Source of the DNA: CAWBRY01 sp963791295
Lineage (GTDB): Bacteria; Bacteroidota; Bacteroidia; Chitinophagales; Chitinophagaceae
Length of the DNA stretch: 64,000 nt
Direction of reading: 5' to 3'
NCBI GenBank assembly: GCA_963791295.1
Contig: CAWBRY010000001.1
Coordinates: 2,046,001 to 2,110,000 of the forward strand
The notes under the pieces: model-generated
Databases searched by the model: none
What the model was told of the DNA's origin: nothing
Seen by the model: the letters and a program-made list of their open reading frames with translations, nothing else
Translations under genes and position numbers: made by a program
In this document: one piece after another, positions 46,782 to 57,365 of the stretch
Position numbering within the stretch: the stretch's first letter is position 1
How the letters are laid out: the number at the start of each line of letters is the position of its first letter

Positions 46782-49275
46782 ATCGAGGTACAAGACAACA
46801 ACACCGGCCTCCACGGTCAGTATAAGTCCTGGTTCCTTGATTATGCTTCATATGTAATTCTGGAAAGGGCCGTACCGGCAGTGGACGATGGATTAAAGCC
46901 GGTACAGCGGCGGATCCTTCATGCTATGAAGGAAATGGATGATGGACGCTTCAATAAGGTCGCCAACATCATCGGTCAGGCAATGCAATATCATCCGCAT
47001 GGAGATGTAAGTATTGGGGATGCATTGGTAAACATGGGTCAGAAAGACCTGCTTGTTGAGACACAGGGTAATTGGGGTGATATCAGAACTGGCGATGACG
47101 CAGCTGCCGCGCGGTATATTGAAGCAAGGCTAAGCAAGGTTTGCCTTAGAGGTAGCATTCAATGCCAAGATTACGGAATGGCAATTAAGCTATGATGGAA
47201 GAAAGAATGAACCGGTGACCCTTCCCATGAAATTCCCGTTGCTTCTGGCGCAGGGAGCAGATGGGATTGCAGTGGGTCTTTCAACCAAGATTCTCCCACA
47301 TAATTTTTGCGAAATCATAGAGGCCTCGATCAAACATTTACGCAATAAGCGGTTTGAACTCTATCCCGACTTTCAGACGGGAGGACAGATCGATGTCTCC
47401 GATTACAACCAGGGTAAACGTGGAGGCAAAGCAAAAGTCAGGGCGCACATTGAAGAATTGGATAAGAAAACGCTGGCAATAAGAAGTGTTCCTTATGCAG
47501 TCACGACGACACAATTGATGGAATCCATCGTGAAGGCCAATGACCAGGGAAAGATCAAGATCAAAAAAGTGACGGATAATACGGCTGCCGAAGTGGAGAT
47601 TCAGATCGACCTGGCGCCAGGCATTTCTCCCGACATTACTATTGATGCGCTATACAAATTTACCGATTGCGAAGTTTCTATTTCTCCTAATGCCTGTGTG
47701 ATCGTGGACATGAAACCGCAATTCCTTGGAGTGAATGATCTATTGAAATTGTCCGTGGACCATACGAAAGATCTTTTGGAACAGGAACTAAAGATCAAGT
47801 TGAGTGAACTACAGGAGAAATGGCATTATACTTCCCTGGAAAAGATATTCTTCGAAGAAAAAATCTACAAGGAGCTGGAGAAAAAACATGAAACATGGGA
47901 AAAGGTTTTGGAAGCGATCGACAAAGCCTTTGTTCCATTCAAGAAGCAATTAAAGAGAGCCATTACACGGGAAGATATAATAAAGTTGACAGAAAAGCCG
48001 GTAAGGCGGATCTATCGACTGGATATCGAAGAATTGAATGAACAGATCCGCGGACTGGAAGCCGAGATCAAACAAGTCAAGTACGATATAAACAACCTCG
48101 TGGACTTTGCGGTTGCTTATTTTGAAAACTTGCTAAAGAAATATGGTAAAGGAAGGAAAGAAAAACGGAGATCAAACAATTTGAGATGATCGAAGCAAAG
48201 CAGGTGGCCATAGCCAATACCAAACTTTATATGAACCGCGAGGAAGGCTTTATCGGTACCGGCTTGAAGAAAGATGAATTTGTTCTGGATTGTTCAAGCC
48301 TTGACGACATCATAGCGTTTTGCACGTAGCGGCATCATGAAAGTGGTGAAAGTCGCGGAAAAAGTATTTATAGGTAAGGACATCTTGCACGTCGCCATAT
48401 TCCAGAAAAATGATGAACGAACCACCTACAATATGATATATGCAGACGGAAGAGGGGGCGTCAGTTATGCCAAGCGGTTTAATGTGACGGGTGTCACCAG
48501 GGACAAGGAATATGATCTGACAAAAGGAGATGAAAAAAGCAGGGTCCATTACCTGACTGCCAATCCAAATGGCGAGGCGGAGACAGTCATGATCATATTG
48601 ACTCCCGGAAGTCATCCGCCCGGATAAAGGAATTTGATTTTTCATTTGAAGAGTTGGCGATCAAAGGCCGCAGCAGCATGGGCAACCAGGTGACTAAATA
48701 TCCCATTAAGTCGGTCGATTCAAAGAGGCGGGAAAAGCTACTCTTAGCGGAAGAAATTTATGGTTTGATGATAAGTTTGGACGCCTGAATGCAGAAGGCA
48801 AAGGCAGTGCATTAGGAGGCTTCGAAGCTGAGGACCGCATCCTGGTCATTTATGCTGATGGCAACTATGAGATCACCGATCAGGAGATGACCAACGGTTC
48901 GATGCGGAGAATATCGTGATTGATAGAAAAATTCAATCCGGAAAAAATTGTTTCACTGATCTATCATGATATGGAAAAAAAGCAGTTTACCGTTAAGCGT
49001 TTCAAGATTGAAACGACTACTCTTCATAATAAATTCTTCGCGATCCGTGAGGGCAAGGAGAATCGCATTGTCCGTGCGACAACAGCGGAAGAACCCGTTC
49101 TGGCCATGCAAAGCGGCCGCGGTTCCAATGCCAGAAAAGCAAAGATCAAGATCGTTAAAGTTGCTGAGAGTCATGGGATGGAAGGCACTGGGCTCCAAAT
49201 TGGTTGACTTTTCAAAAAGCATTGAAATGAATTGGGTGGAACACCGAGTGCGGAGTACAAGCGGAGTTGTTCTAG
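46782..49275 (+). CDS. parC: DNA topoisomerase IV subunit A, at least six frame breaks
   Basis: The start is not resolved: the frame IEVQDNNTGLHGQYKSWFLD is open upstream but has no ATG. The breakage-reunion domain is clear: DDGLKPVQRRILHAMKEMDD, YHPHGDVSIGDALV, and the catalytic Tyr in AAAARYIEARLSK. Then LPMKFPLLLAQGADGIAVGL, YPDFQTGGQIDVSDYNQG, HYTSLEKIFFEEKIYKELEK, and C-terminal beta-pinwheel pieces (KVFIGKDILHVAIF, AKRFNVTGVTRDKEYDLTKG, ILVIYADGNYEITDQEMT, FKIETTTLHNKFFAI, GWKALGSKLVDFSKSIEMN). The end QAELF-stop at 49275 fits the family. Breaks lie near 47140, 47200, 48185, 48330, 48620, 48730, 48910 and 49170. A gene this essential is not expected to be truly broken. Confidence 0.9.
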
Positions 49276-49300
49276 ATGCTAGATACTAGATGCTGGATAC
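49273..49300. repeat. Two copies of a 14-bp tandem word
   Basis: tagatgctagatac followed by tagatgctggatac, between the convergent stops of parC and the next gene. A related atctagtatctagtacctag string lies at about 51744-51764. Confidence 0.6.
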
Positions 49301-50231
49301 TAGCGACTACCTTTTTTCCTCTTGATCCGAATCGTGGCATTTTTATCCAGACTACTCGAAATCCGGATATCATAGGTCTTGGTACCATCATACACCTGCA
49401 TCAGTGCAGTATTGGGAGGAATGGAACCAAGGTTATCGGCAAACATGGATGAGTTCATTTATTTCGCGGGCACTATCCAGGGGAAGTTCAAAATGAATAG
49501 CCCGCGTACTGAGTTTCTGGTGAAAGCAATGAGTGTATTATTAAAGAAAACGGAAATAGAATCTCCATCTACTTCTCCATTATCGTAAAAATCTACTTTG
49601 AACGAGTCGGATTCCACGTGATTTCGTTGTCTACAATATTTTCTCTTTCTTTAAACTCATCTTCGATCACATAGTTGGTTACCTTTCTTTGAATGATGTT
49701 CGCAGCTACCAATGTATCAAAAGTCGTGGGCTTCCATACCTGGTATGATCTCCTTATATTCCCGGATTGCCTTTAATACGGAATCCTGGTTGCTGATGTC
49801 TGTATTCAATTTTAAATCAAACCGGATGTCGGCACAGGTATATTTATACTTGGGAAGACTGACAAATGACCCCAGCAGGTTGGAACCGACCCTGGAAACT
49901 CGTAGGGTGCCCAACATATTCATGATGCAATCCACTTCGAAGTTGGCAAACGATCCATGATAGGGAATGGGAATATCATATAGGCTCAATTGCCTTGGTC
50001 TTTGCATTGTAATTCCCCTTCAAAAGCAGACTTCGGAACGAGGACTTGAAATAATAGTTCAGCACAGCTTTCACATATCCTTTTTCCGGCTGCACGATCA
50101 ACTCCAGCAAATAATTATTGGCCGAACTTTTAGTTTTCACGTTCGCATTACCATACCAATATCCAAAAACCGATTGAGAGTACGACGGTAACGGAAATAA
50201 ACAAAGACGCCAGTATCAAAAATTTCTTCAT
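49300..50231 (-). CDS. Secreted hypothetical protein, frame broken
   Basis: ATG at 50231 gives MKKFLILASLFISVTVVLSI, a signal or anchor. Joined frames read WYGNANVKTKSSANNYLLEL, NYNAKTKAIELYDIPI-like parts, YKYTCADIRFDLKLNTDISN, then SDSFKVDFYDNGEVDGDSIS and MFADNLGSIPPNTALMQVYD, and end KRKKGSR. The YDNGEVDGD and SIPPNTAL motifs occur together in a widespread Bacteroidota family of exported proteins. About 305 residues, with breaks near 50150, 49990, 49715, 49600 and 49470. Function unknown. Confidence 0.6.
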
Positions 50232-50290
50232 AGCTATTGTGTAACAATGGGACAAAAACCGTGCTTCCTTCTAACGGTGATGCAAATTAC

Positions 50291-50728
50291 TTATTTCAAA
50301 TAACGCTTCATTTCTCTTTCGACGTCTTTTTGCTTGATGGTTTCCCGTTTATCATGCAACTTTTTGCCCTTGGCCAGGCCGATTTCAATCTTTGCAAGGC
50401 CCTTTTCATTAAAATAGATTCGTAAAGGAACCAGTGTAAGTCCTTTTTCGCGCAGATTTCCTTCAATTTTTTTTATTTCTTTTTTTTGAAGCAGTAATTT
50501 CCGATCCCTCACCGGTTCGTGGTTATTCAGGTTGCCATGCGAATATTCGGCGATGTGCATGGATTTAAGCCAAATTTCTCCTTCGTGCGCCAGGCAATAG
50601 CTATCATTGAAACTTACTTTTCCTCCGCGTATGGATTTTACTTCTGTTCCTTGCAGCACCAGCCCGGCTTCATATTTGTCGTCGATGAAGTATTCGTGAA
50701 AGGCAGAGCGGTTTCTGATATCGGGCAT
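50291..50728 (-). CDS. smpB: SsrA-binding protein
   Basis: The product has 145 residues and is intact. NRSAFHEYFIDDKYEAGLVL, GTEVKSIRGGKVSFNDSYC, HIAEYSHGNLNNHEPVRDRK and LIYFNEKG-type motifs (LRIYFNEKGLAKIEIGLAKG) cover the whole SmpB beta barrel, and the basic tail KLHDKRETIKQKDVEREMKR is the part that enters the ribosome. It works with tmRNA to rescue stalled ribosomes. No tmRNA gene is seen in the window. Confidence 0.95.
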   Translation of the reverse strand: MPDIRNRSAFHEYFIDDKYEAGLVLQGTEVKSIRGGKVSFNDSYCLAHEGEIWLKSMHIAEYSHGNLNNHEPVRDRKLLLQKKEIKKIEGNLREKGLTLVPLRIYFNEKGLAKIEIGLAKGKKLHDKRETIKQKDVEREMKRYLK

Positions 50729-50792
50729 ATTTTATCTCCTGAATATAAATCAGCTTAAAGATAGGCAGAATGCAATTGGTGGATGGATCGCT

Positions 50793-51706
50793 TTAGTTCT
50801 CAAAAAGCAATGAGCAAAGTGGATATTTTTCCTTTAACTCTTTGCGGGGAAGAATGAAATCAAGAACCCGTGTTCAAGAATGAATTCACTGCGTTGAAAG
50901 CCTTCGGGCAGGTCTTTCTTGATCGTTTCCTTGATCACTCTCGGACCGGCAAATCCTATTAAAGCCGCCGGTTCGGCAATATTCAAATCGCCCAGCATGC
51001 CGAATGAAGCAGAGATACCTCCAAAGGTGGGATCTGTAAGTAGGGAAATATATGGGATTCGCGCATCACTCAACTGAGAAAGCTTTCCACTGGTCTTGGC
51101 CAATTGCATTAATGAAAAAGCGCTTTCCATCATCCTGGCTCCTCCACTTTTGCTAATGACCATGTAGGGGAGACGATGCGCAAGACAATAATCCACTGCT
51201 CTTGAAAATTTTTCACCCATCACACTCCCCAATGAGCCCCCGATAAATTCGAAATCCATACAGGCAATCACTATCTCATGACCATCCACCTTTCCGACTG
51301 CTACCCGCATTGAATCTGTCAAATCCGTCTTGCTCCATGTTTCCTCCAATCTTTTCTTGTACGGTTTCAGGTCTGTAAATTCCAAAAAATCCTTACTGCG
51401 TATATTATCAAAAAGCTCGGTGAACTCATTATTATCAAAAAGCATCTCATAATATTCTGAACTATTGATGCGATGGTGAAAGCCACACTTGGGACAGACA
51501 AACAAGTGCTCCCGCAATTCGGAGACGGTACAAATGAAATTACAATCCGGGCATTTCACCCAAAGTCCCTCCGGCGTTTCCTTCTTTTCGGAGGTTTTTG
51601 TGTTGATCCCTTTCTTAATCCGTTTGAACCAGCTGGTCTTTGTCTCTTCCGTTTTCCCTTCCTCTCCAGCCAGGTTAGCATCAAAGTCTTCTATTTGTTT
51701 CGCCAT
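50793..51706 (-). CDS. accD: Acetyl-CoA carboxylase carboxyltransferase beta subunit, one frame break
   Basis: ATG at 51706 is preferred (MAKQIEDFDAN). A zinc ribbon of four Cys (CPDCNFICTV, CPKCGFHHRI) precedes the carboxyltransferase domain with GKVDGHEIVIACMDFEFIGG, GGARMMESAFSLMQLAKTS and FGGISASFGMLGD. The frame is lost at about 50868 (EHGF); restored, it reads LDFILPRKELKEKYPL to a stop at 50793. About 304 residues. With AccA it moves the carboxyl group from biotin to acetyl-CoA, the first step of fatty-acid synthesis. Confidence 0.92.
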
Positions 51707-51758
51707 AGCCAACACTTAATTTACAAATATAAGAATATCCCAATCTAGTATCTAGTAC

Positions 51759-54137
51759 CTAGCGCTTCAACACCGTCTCAAATAATTTGTATACTCTCTT
51801 GTATTCATCCGTCCAACTGCTGGGTTCAACAAAGCCATGATCTTCCAACGGATAGGGCGCTATTTCCCAATTGTCCTTTCCTAATTCAATTAATCGCTGA
51901 GTCAATTTAACGGCGTCCTGGAAATGAACATTTACGTCGATCATACCGTGACATATCAACAAATGATTCTTGAGTCCTTCGGCAAAATAATAAGGAGAGC
52001 TTCGACGATATGCCAGGCTGTCGGTAAATGGCTCATTCAATATATTCGATGTATAATCGTGGTTATAGTTTGCCCAATCCGTAACAGGACGCAGGGCAGC
52101 TCCTGCAGCAAATACATCCGGCGTCGTAAATAAAGCCATCAGTGCAATAAAGCCACCATAGGATCCTCCATATAATCCAATTCGCTTTGGATCCACACCA
52201 AAATTCTTTACAAGATAATCCGCCCCATCCACGTTATCTTCCAGGTCCTTTCCTCCCATATGACGATAAATACCCGTCCGCCAATCCCGGCCATAGCCCG
52301 CGCTTCCCCGGTAATCAATGTCCAATACATAATAACCGTTATCTGCTAGCAGGTTATTGAACATATATTCCCTGAAATAACTACTCCACCATTTATGTGC
52401 ATTTTGTAAATAGCCGGCTCCATGAACAAACAATACTGCGGGCTTATGAGGATCTGGACTTGCAGGCTTGTATAATCGCGCATATACCAAGGCTCCATCT
52501 CTTGCCTTAAAACTAATGAGATCAGGATCTTTCCAGGAATATGATTTGAATTCTTCACTCTGCGCCTTATTGGTGATTTGTTCAAGCCTTCCGTTAACCT
52601 TGTTTTCCTGCAGGTATAGTTCCCAGGGCTTATTGCTGTAAGAATAAATAATAGCCAGGTTTTTCTCATCCGGTGATAATGTGACTAAGTTGGCACCAGT
52701 CATCGTTGTGATTCGCTCAGGTCTGCCTCCGCCGACGGGAAGGCGATAATATTGTTGCTCGCCCGGCCTCACTTCATTGGTCAACAAATAAAATGTTTTC
52801 TTATCCCTGGACAATTGCACCTGCTTCACTTCATACTTACCAGTCGTCAACGCTTTTTTCTCGCCCGTTAAAATGTTGACAGAGTATAGATGAGAAAAAC
52901 CCGTTGCTTCTGATTGGAACCAAAATACATTTTCGTCGAGCCATCCTGAATTATTATTTTCAAAGCCACCTCCAGTCCCCGGTCCGCCTATCCATGCTTC
53001 ATCGCGTTGGCGGTCCAGCAGCTTTAGTTTTGCGCCCATAGTATCCAACAACATCAACCATCTGTCTTTGTTATCGAAGGAGCGAATATCCAATATAGCA
53101 TGACTGCCTTTAGGTGACCAGGAAACACCGTAAAAGATAACAGGTCGGCCGGTAGTATCCCTGGACCGCTTTTCTAATTCCTTGGGATAATCTTTCAAAT
53201 AATCGGGCAAGTCACGAATACCCGGTATTTGATCTGTTGTGATAGATAGCACAGTATCCCTATTACGATCATAGATATAAAATTCAGAGGGCATTTCCGG
53301 TGAACCAACCTTGGTGCGTCCGGAAATGTCTGTTGTAAATCCTGATTCAGTAACGTAGCTGGGAATAATCGTTGGCTTCGCGTTCGTCGCTGGCTTTGTA
53401 AGCCGATAGGTGATAAATCTGCCGTCCGGACTTATACTAAGACCCTGGAGACTCTTGTCGTCGATGTAAATTGTTCTCAACTCTTTTTCCCTGCGATGAT
53501 TCTTTGTATAAGCGTCTGCCTTATCTTTTTTCTCTTTCCGCGATTTCAATACTTCGAAATATTCAAGCTGATCGTTCTTTAGCCAACGCTCTTCCTGGCT
53601 CAAGCTGTCTTTGCCTTTGGCACTGCTTCCTTTTTGGAGATTGGTGAGCTGCCAGGTTTCGCCAGTGGCCAAATCCCATGCAAATAGATTGGAATTGCTT
53701 GTGTAAACCACTTTGGTTTCATTGAATGAAAATTGGGGACTGGATTCAAGATCTGTAGTGTGCGTGATCCGCCGTGTCTTATTCGTTTGCAAATCCAGGA
53801 AATACAAATCCCCTTCCTTGCTATACACATAGCTGGTCCTTGACAGATTATATGTACCGCTGTTAACAGTCGCGAGCGCTTGCTTCTGTGCCACGCTGGC
53901 TTTTACAGGCGTCTTGTTAGTCATCGAAATAAAATACAATGAATCTGAGTCAGCCTTGTCAGGATTCCAGGAAAAATAGAGGTATTTGCCATCGAGGCTC
54001 CAGGCCGGATTGGAAGGGGAAGTTCCAATCCACTTAGGATCTCTCATTATTTTTTCCACGGTAAGCTTGTCCAGCTTTTGTGCATCCAGGTTATACGTAG
54101 TGAATAGCAGTAAACCTATCAGGGTTCGTTTGAACAT
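51759..54137 (-). CDS. S9 family prolyl oligopeptidase (DPP-IV-like)
   Basis: The product has 792 residues and is intact. After a signal peptide (MFKRTLIGLLLFTTYNLDA) come ~500 residues of propeller with PDGKYLYFSW-type repeats (SLDGKYLYFSWNPD, DLESSPQFSFNETKVVYTS). The C-terminal hydrolase has VLFVHGAGYLQNAHKWWSSY, the nucleophile Ser in GLYGGSYGGFIALM, Asp in ICHGMIDVNVHF and His in LEDHGFVEPSSW. It cuts short peptides, probably in the periplasm. Together with the tricorn and S41 genes it gives this region three envelope peptidases. Confidence 0.9.
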   Translation of the reverse strand: MFKRTLIGLLLFTTYNLDAQKLDKLTVEKIMRDPKWIGTSPSNPAWSLDGKYLYFSWNPDKADSDSLYFISMTNKTPVKASVAQKQALATVNSGTYNLSRTSYVYSKEGDLYFLDLQTNKTRRITHTTDLESSPQFSFNETKVVYTSNSNLFAWDLATGETWQLTNLQKGSSAKGKDSLSQEERWLKNDQLEYFEVLKSRKEKKDKADAYTKNHRREKELRTIYIDDKSLQGLSISPDGRFITYRLTKPATNAKPTIIPSYVTESGFTTDISGRTKVGSPEMPSEFYIYDRNRDTVLSITTDQIPGIRDLPDYLKDYPKELEKRSRDTTGRPVIFYGVSWSPKGSHAILDIRSFDNKDRWLMLLDTMGAKLKLLDRQRDEAWIGGPGTGGGFENNNSGWLDENVFWFQSEATGFSHLYSVNILTGEKKALTTGKYEVKQVQLSRDKKTFYLLTNEVRPGEQQYYRLPVGGGRPERITTMTGANLVTLSPDEKNLAIIYSYSNKPWELYLQENKVNGRLEQITNKAQSEEFKSYSWKDPDLISFKARDGALVYARLYKPASPDPHKPAVLFVHGAGYLQNAHKWWSSYFREYMFNNLLADNGYYVLDIDYRGSAGYGRDWRTGIYRHMGGKDLEDNVDGADYLVKNFGVDPKRIGLYGGSYGGFIALMALFTTPDVFAAGAALRPVTDWANYNHDYTSNILNEPFTDSLAYRRSSPYYFAEGLKNHLLICHGMIDVNVHFQDAVKLTQRLIELGKDNWEIAPYPLEDHGFVEPSSWTDEYKRVYKLFETVLKR

Positions 54138-54213
54138 ACGGCCAGTTTAGGCTATAAATATATCGAGAAATAGAAAATGGAGAGACCTGAATAAAAGGAG
54201 GGAGGAAGCAATA

Positions 54214-54570
54214 TTAATTATTCGATGCGCCACTGTCGATCCAACAGAGGATGGTATTGCGCTGCGATGTCGAAAGGTTTCGATTAAGGGGCATATACCC
54301 TGCACCTACCGCTGACCGTATGGCAATGCGTGAATTGTAAACCTGGTTGAAATTGGTCAATGGACCGGGACCGTTGACGCTACCGCTGGCATGGCAGTCT
54401 GGAATATTGCAATTAGCCTGTATGATCGGATTTATGTCGTTGGCAAATGATTTGGGAGCGGTAGAGCAATCTAAATTCTTTGCAGCGGTATTTGAATTGT
54501 CCTTTGTGCAAGCCAGGAAAATAGAGGCTGAAGAGACCAGAATGATCGTGATCAGGAAAAGTTTGCGCAT
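54214..54570 (-). CDS. Small cytochrome-c-like lipoprotein
   Basis: The product has 118 residues. Lipoprotein signal MRKLFLITIILVSSASIFLA is followed by C-T-K-D. FANDINPIIQANCNIPDCHA holds a C-x4-C-H sequence, close to the haem-binding C-x-x-C-H but with a longer spacing, and SGSVNGPGPLTNFNQV, YMPLNRNLSTSQRNTILCWI are the usual surroundings of the class found in Bacteroidota. I infer a c-type or c-like domain that may bind haem in a non-standard way or not at all. Confidence 0.65.
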   Translation of the reverse strand: MRKLFLITIILVSSASIFLACTKDNSNTAAKNLDCSTAPKSFANDINPIIQANCNIPDCHASGSVNGPGPLTNFNQVYNSRIAIRSAVGAGYMPLNRNLSTSQRNTILCWIDSGASNN

Positions 54571-54715
54571 GAAGAGCCGTCAGTTTAAATAGGATTCGGT
54601 TATCCTGCAATAACGGACAATTCGGGCGAAAGTTGCCTTTGCGACGGCAGTTACTGACTAGTCCAGGTAAACATCCTGTTGTGCATTTAGTATTTCTACT
54701 CTCACTTCTTACTTC

Positions 54716-55789
54716 TCACGCATTGCGATTAATACAATTCAAATCTTCAAAAGCCACTTCCAACCTTTTGATGAAACTTTCTTCGCCTTTGCGCAGCCAG
54801 ACACGCGGATCATAATATTTTTTATTCGGCTTGTCGTCTCCTTCCGGATTACCTAGCTGGCCCTGCAGGTAGCCTTCACTATTTCTTATAATTATGTCAA
54901 TACGCCTTCCCAGAATGCCCATTGGAGGTCGGTATCAATATTCATTTTGATAGCGCCATAGCCGATCGCTTCCCTGATCTGATGTTGTGGAGAACCGCTT
55001 CCGCCATGGAATACAAAGAATACAGGTTTCGGACCCGTCTTCAATTCTTTCTCAATATACACCTGGCTGTTATTCAGGATTACAGGCCGCAGTTCAACAT
55101 TGCCCGGTTTATATACTCCATGAACATTCCCAAAGGCGGCCGCAACAGTAAACAAGTCACCCACTTTGCTCAGTTCCTTGATATGCATAAGCCACATCTT
55201 CCGGTTGGGTATAAAGCTTTGAATTTTCTACATCGCTATTATCGACACCATCTTCTTCGCCGCCCGTTACGCCCAATTCAATTTCGATCGCCATACCCAA
55301 TGGTTTCATGCTTTTGAAAAAGTCAACGGAGGTCTCAATGTTTTCTTCGATGGGTTCTTCGCTCAGGTCCAGCATATGGGAACTGAACAGTGGCTGCCTT
55401 TTTTCCTTAAAATATTGTTCACCGGCATCGATCAAACCGCTGATCCAGGGAAGCCATTTTTTAGATGCATGATCTGTATGCAAGATCACCGGCACTCCAT
55501 AATATTTTGCAACATTGTGAATATGGAGGGCGCCGGAAATTCCACCTGAAATATTTGCCTGCAATTGGTCATTCGGCATTCCTTTACCTGCGATGAATTG
55601 CGCGCCCCCATTGGAAAATTGGATGATCACAGGTGAATTGACTTTGGCAGCAGCTTCAAGCGTTGCATTGATCGTAGATTGGTGCCAATACGAGTTGACT
55701 GCCGGAAATGCAAATCGATTGTTTTTCGCATCCTGCAGGAGAGCTGCAAGTTCTTCGCCAAAGAGCACTCCGGCTTTGTACTTTCCCAT
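54716..55789 (-). CDS. fbaA: Class II fructose-bisphosphate aldolase, two frame breaks
   Basis: ATG at 55789 (MGKYKAGVLFGEELAALLQD). Zinc and catalytic motifs: FAFPAVNSYW, VILHTDHASKKWLPW, EIELGVTGGEEDGV. Breaks near 55175 and 54905 separate it from GNVHGVYKPGNVELRP, VFHGGSGSPQHQIREAIGYG, IKMNIDTDLQWAFWEG and the end YYDPRVWLRKGEESFIKRLE. About 357 residues, the long class II form. It splits fructose 1,6-bisphosphate in glycolysis and the reverse in gluconeogenesis. Confidence 0.92.
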
Positions 55790-55791
55790 TC

Positions 55792-57032
55792 TTAATTAAA
55801 ACGTTGTTTATGAAGTGAATGTTTAATAGAAATATCATCCATGCATCAAAGGCCTCAGCGAAGATAATATTAGTTTGATTACGAATAACATGAGGCACAT
55901 CAATCGTCATTGATTCAATCGATCGTCTTTCCAAAATTCTTTTGAATAGCATCAGGTTCTTTTGCAAGGTTTGTTTCAACTGCCTCTTTACAACCTGGCC
56001 CATTGACCGGCATTTATCAAAAACATTGGTTTGAAAATGTTCGTTGAGTTGCGTATTTAAGTTGTTGGTTTTTTCTCGGAGTGAAATCTGGTCGCCGCGT
56101 CATGATATCCAGTAATTCCTTGATCCGATAGCGCGAAGAAGCCAGCCGGAAGGTGATCATCGTTCTTTCTTCTGCCTGGTATTGCGCAATGGATTGCTTT
56201 GTTGAGGTGTTTCATCGAAAGATCTACATAAGGATAGTTTTCTTTGAAGAATTGCGGCAGATATAAGATTCTTTCTTCCTTCATAAGATTGCTGATCAAA
56301 ATCGATGGCCCGGATGCGGTATTGATAGTCTTCGATATCCGGGGTAATATCCACGACAAAATTATAACTGCGCATATCACCCAGCAATCTCACAAAACAT
56401 CGTTCATTGAATTTCACAAATTCTTTTGCCAGCCTGATCTTATTGGTCTGTGGTTCCTTCATCATTTGCTGAATGAAGACGATCACCGGGAATCCCGGCA
56501 ATATGTTCTTCAACCAGTGTGTTGTCACAGGTAAAAAAAGTGATGCGGTTGGGAGAAAGCAGATGTTCGAGTTCCAGGCCATAGATCCGCGATGCATCGG
56601 CAATCTTGATATAATAGTGATCATAGTTATCATTGAACTTATTGATGATCCGTGATCCGGAAAGGATGGGAGTTGCCAAAAGTGCAATAGTCGATCCTCG
56701 CCACATCCAGGTGGCTAGGTGAAGCTGAGATCACCCTTTCGTTTTAGAATCGCATAGATCTTCACCAATCCTTCCCGGATATAATCCCATTCGCGGCTGT
56801 CATAGGAAGTTTTTTCCCAGAGCGTATCGTTGCCATTCTTATCGATTAGCTGGAACTGCCCAGGTATAGTTGAGGAGGTTCTGATAGGTGACACGGCAAG
56901 TTTGACTTCCCGGCCATGGTTGATTGAAGATAGTGGCGAAGGCTCGTCATTCACCGGATACATCGGTTTCTTGCGGGATGGTTTGCCGATATCTTTCCGG
57001 CTACACGAGGCATTATTTTTCCCGAAACTCAT
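55792..57032 (-). CDS. Conserved hypothetical protein upstream of fba, many frame breaks
   Basis: ATG at 57032 (MSFGKNNAS). The pieces FQLIDKNGNDTLWEKTSYDS, REWDYIREGLVKIYAILKRK, NKFNDNYDHYYIKIADASRI, NRITFFTCDNTLVEEHIAGI, NKIRLAKEFVKFNERCFVRL, LGDMRSYNFVVDITPDIEDY, IRAIDFDQQSYEGRKN and SMGQVVKRQLKQTLQKNLML come in order from three frames. The whole is about 400 residues, soluble, with no signal. RLLGDMRSYNFVVDI and AIDFDQQSYEGR suggest a kinase-like or nucleotide-binding fold, which is a guess. It lies 3 bp upstream of fba. Confidence 0.5.
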
Positions 57033-57128
57033 CGGGGTAAGTTACGAAAGGCGTCGGATTAAAGCATTGGGAAAGATCTGAAAAAGAAAGAGAGGGTGGG
57101 GCTTGGGCTTTTCAGGATCATCACCGCG

Positions 57129-57169
57129 CCTCCTGCTGACTAAATCTTCAGATTAAATACAGCAGGAGG
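57129..57169. terminator. 10-bp perfect hairpin
   Basis: cctcctgctg/cagcaggagg with a 21-nt loop. The CBS gene ends at 57714 on the minus strand, so this could end that transcript if the repeat array is transcribed. No T run on either side. Confidence 0.4.
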
Positions 57170-57204
57170 GTTCCGGACCTTTAGTTTGTTAAGTTTCATT
57201 GGAT

Positions 57205-57365
57205 TTGGACACGGTGAATCTTGGGTTTGGCTTTCAAGGATCTGGACGGTTTTCAAGGACATTGGACGGTCTTAATAAGGACCATTGGACTTTGGATGGT
57301 TTTCACAAGGAATTGGTCGGTTTTCAAGGGAGTCTTGGACGGTCTTCAGTTTGGATCTTGACTTA
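57205..57365. repeat. Degenerate tandem repeat, unit about 24-27 bp
   Basis: The word ggacggttttcaagg or variants (ggacggtctt, ggatggttttcacaagg, ggtcggttttcaagg) recurs at least six times, each unit beginning tt/ct-tgga. The plus strand is strongly G/T-rich. Plus-strand frames across it give low-complexity F/G/W/R strings, not a protein. Confidence 0.7.

Noticed and set aside
46782..49275. Programmed frameshifting in parC and other genes
   Set aside because: Breaks are many, go in both directions, have no common slippery site or downstream structure and fall in unrelated genes. Sequence error is simpler.
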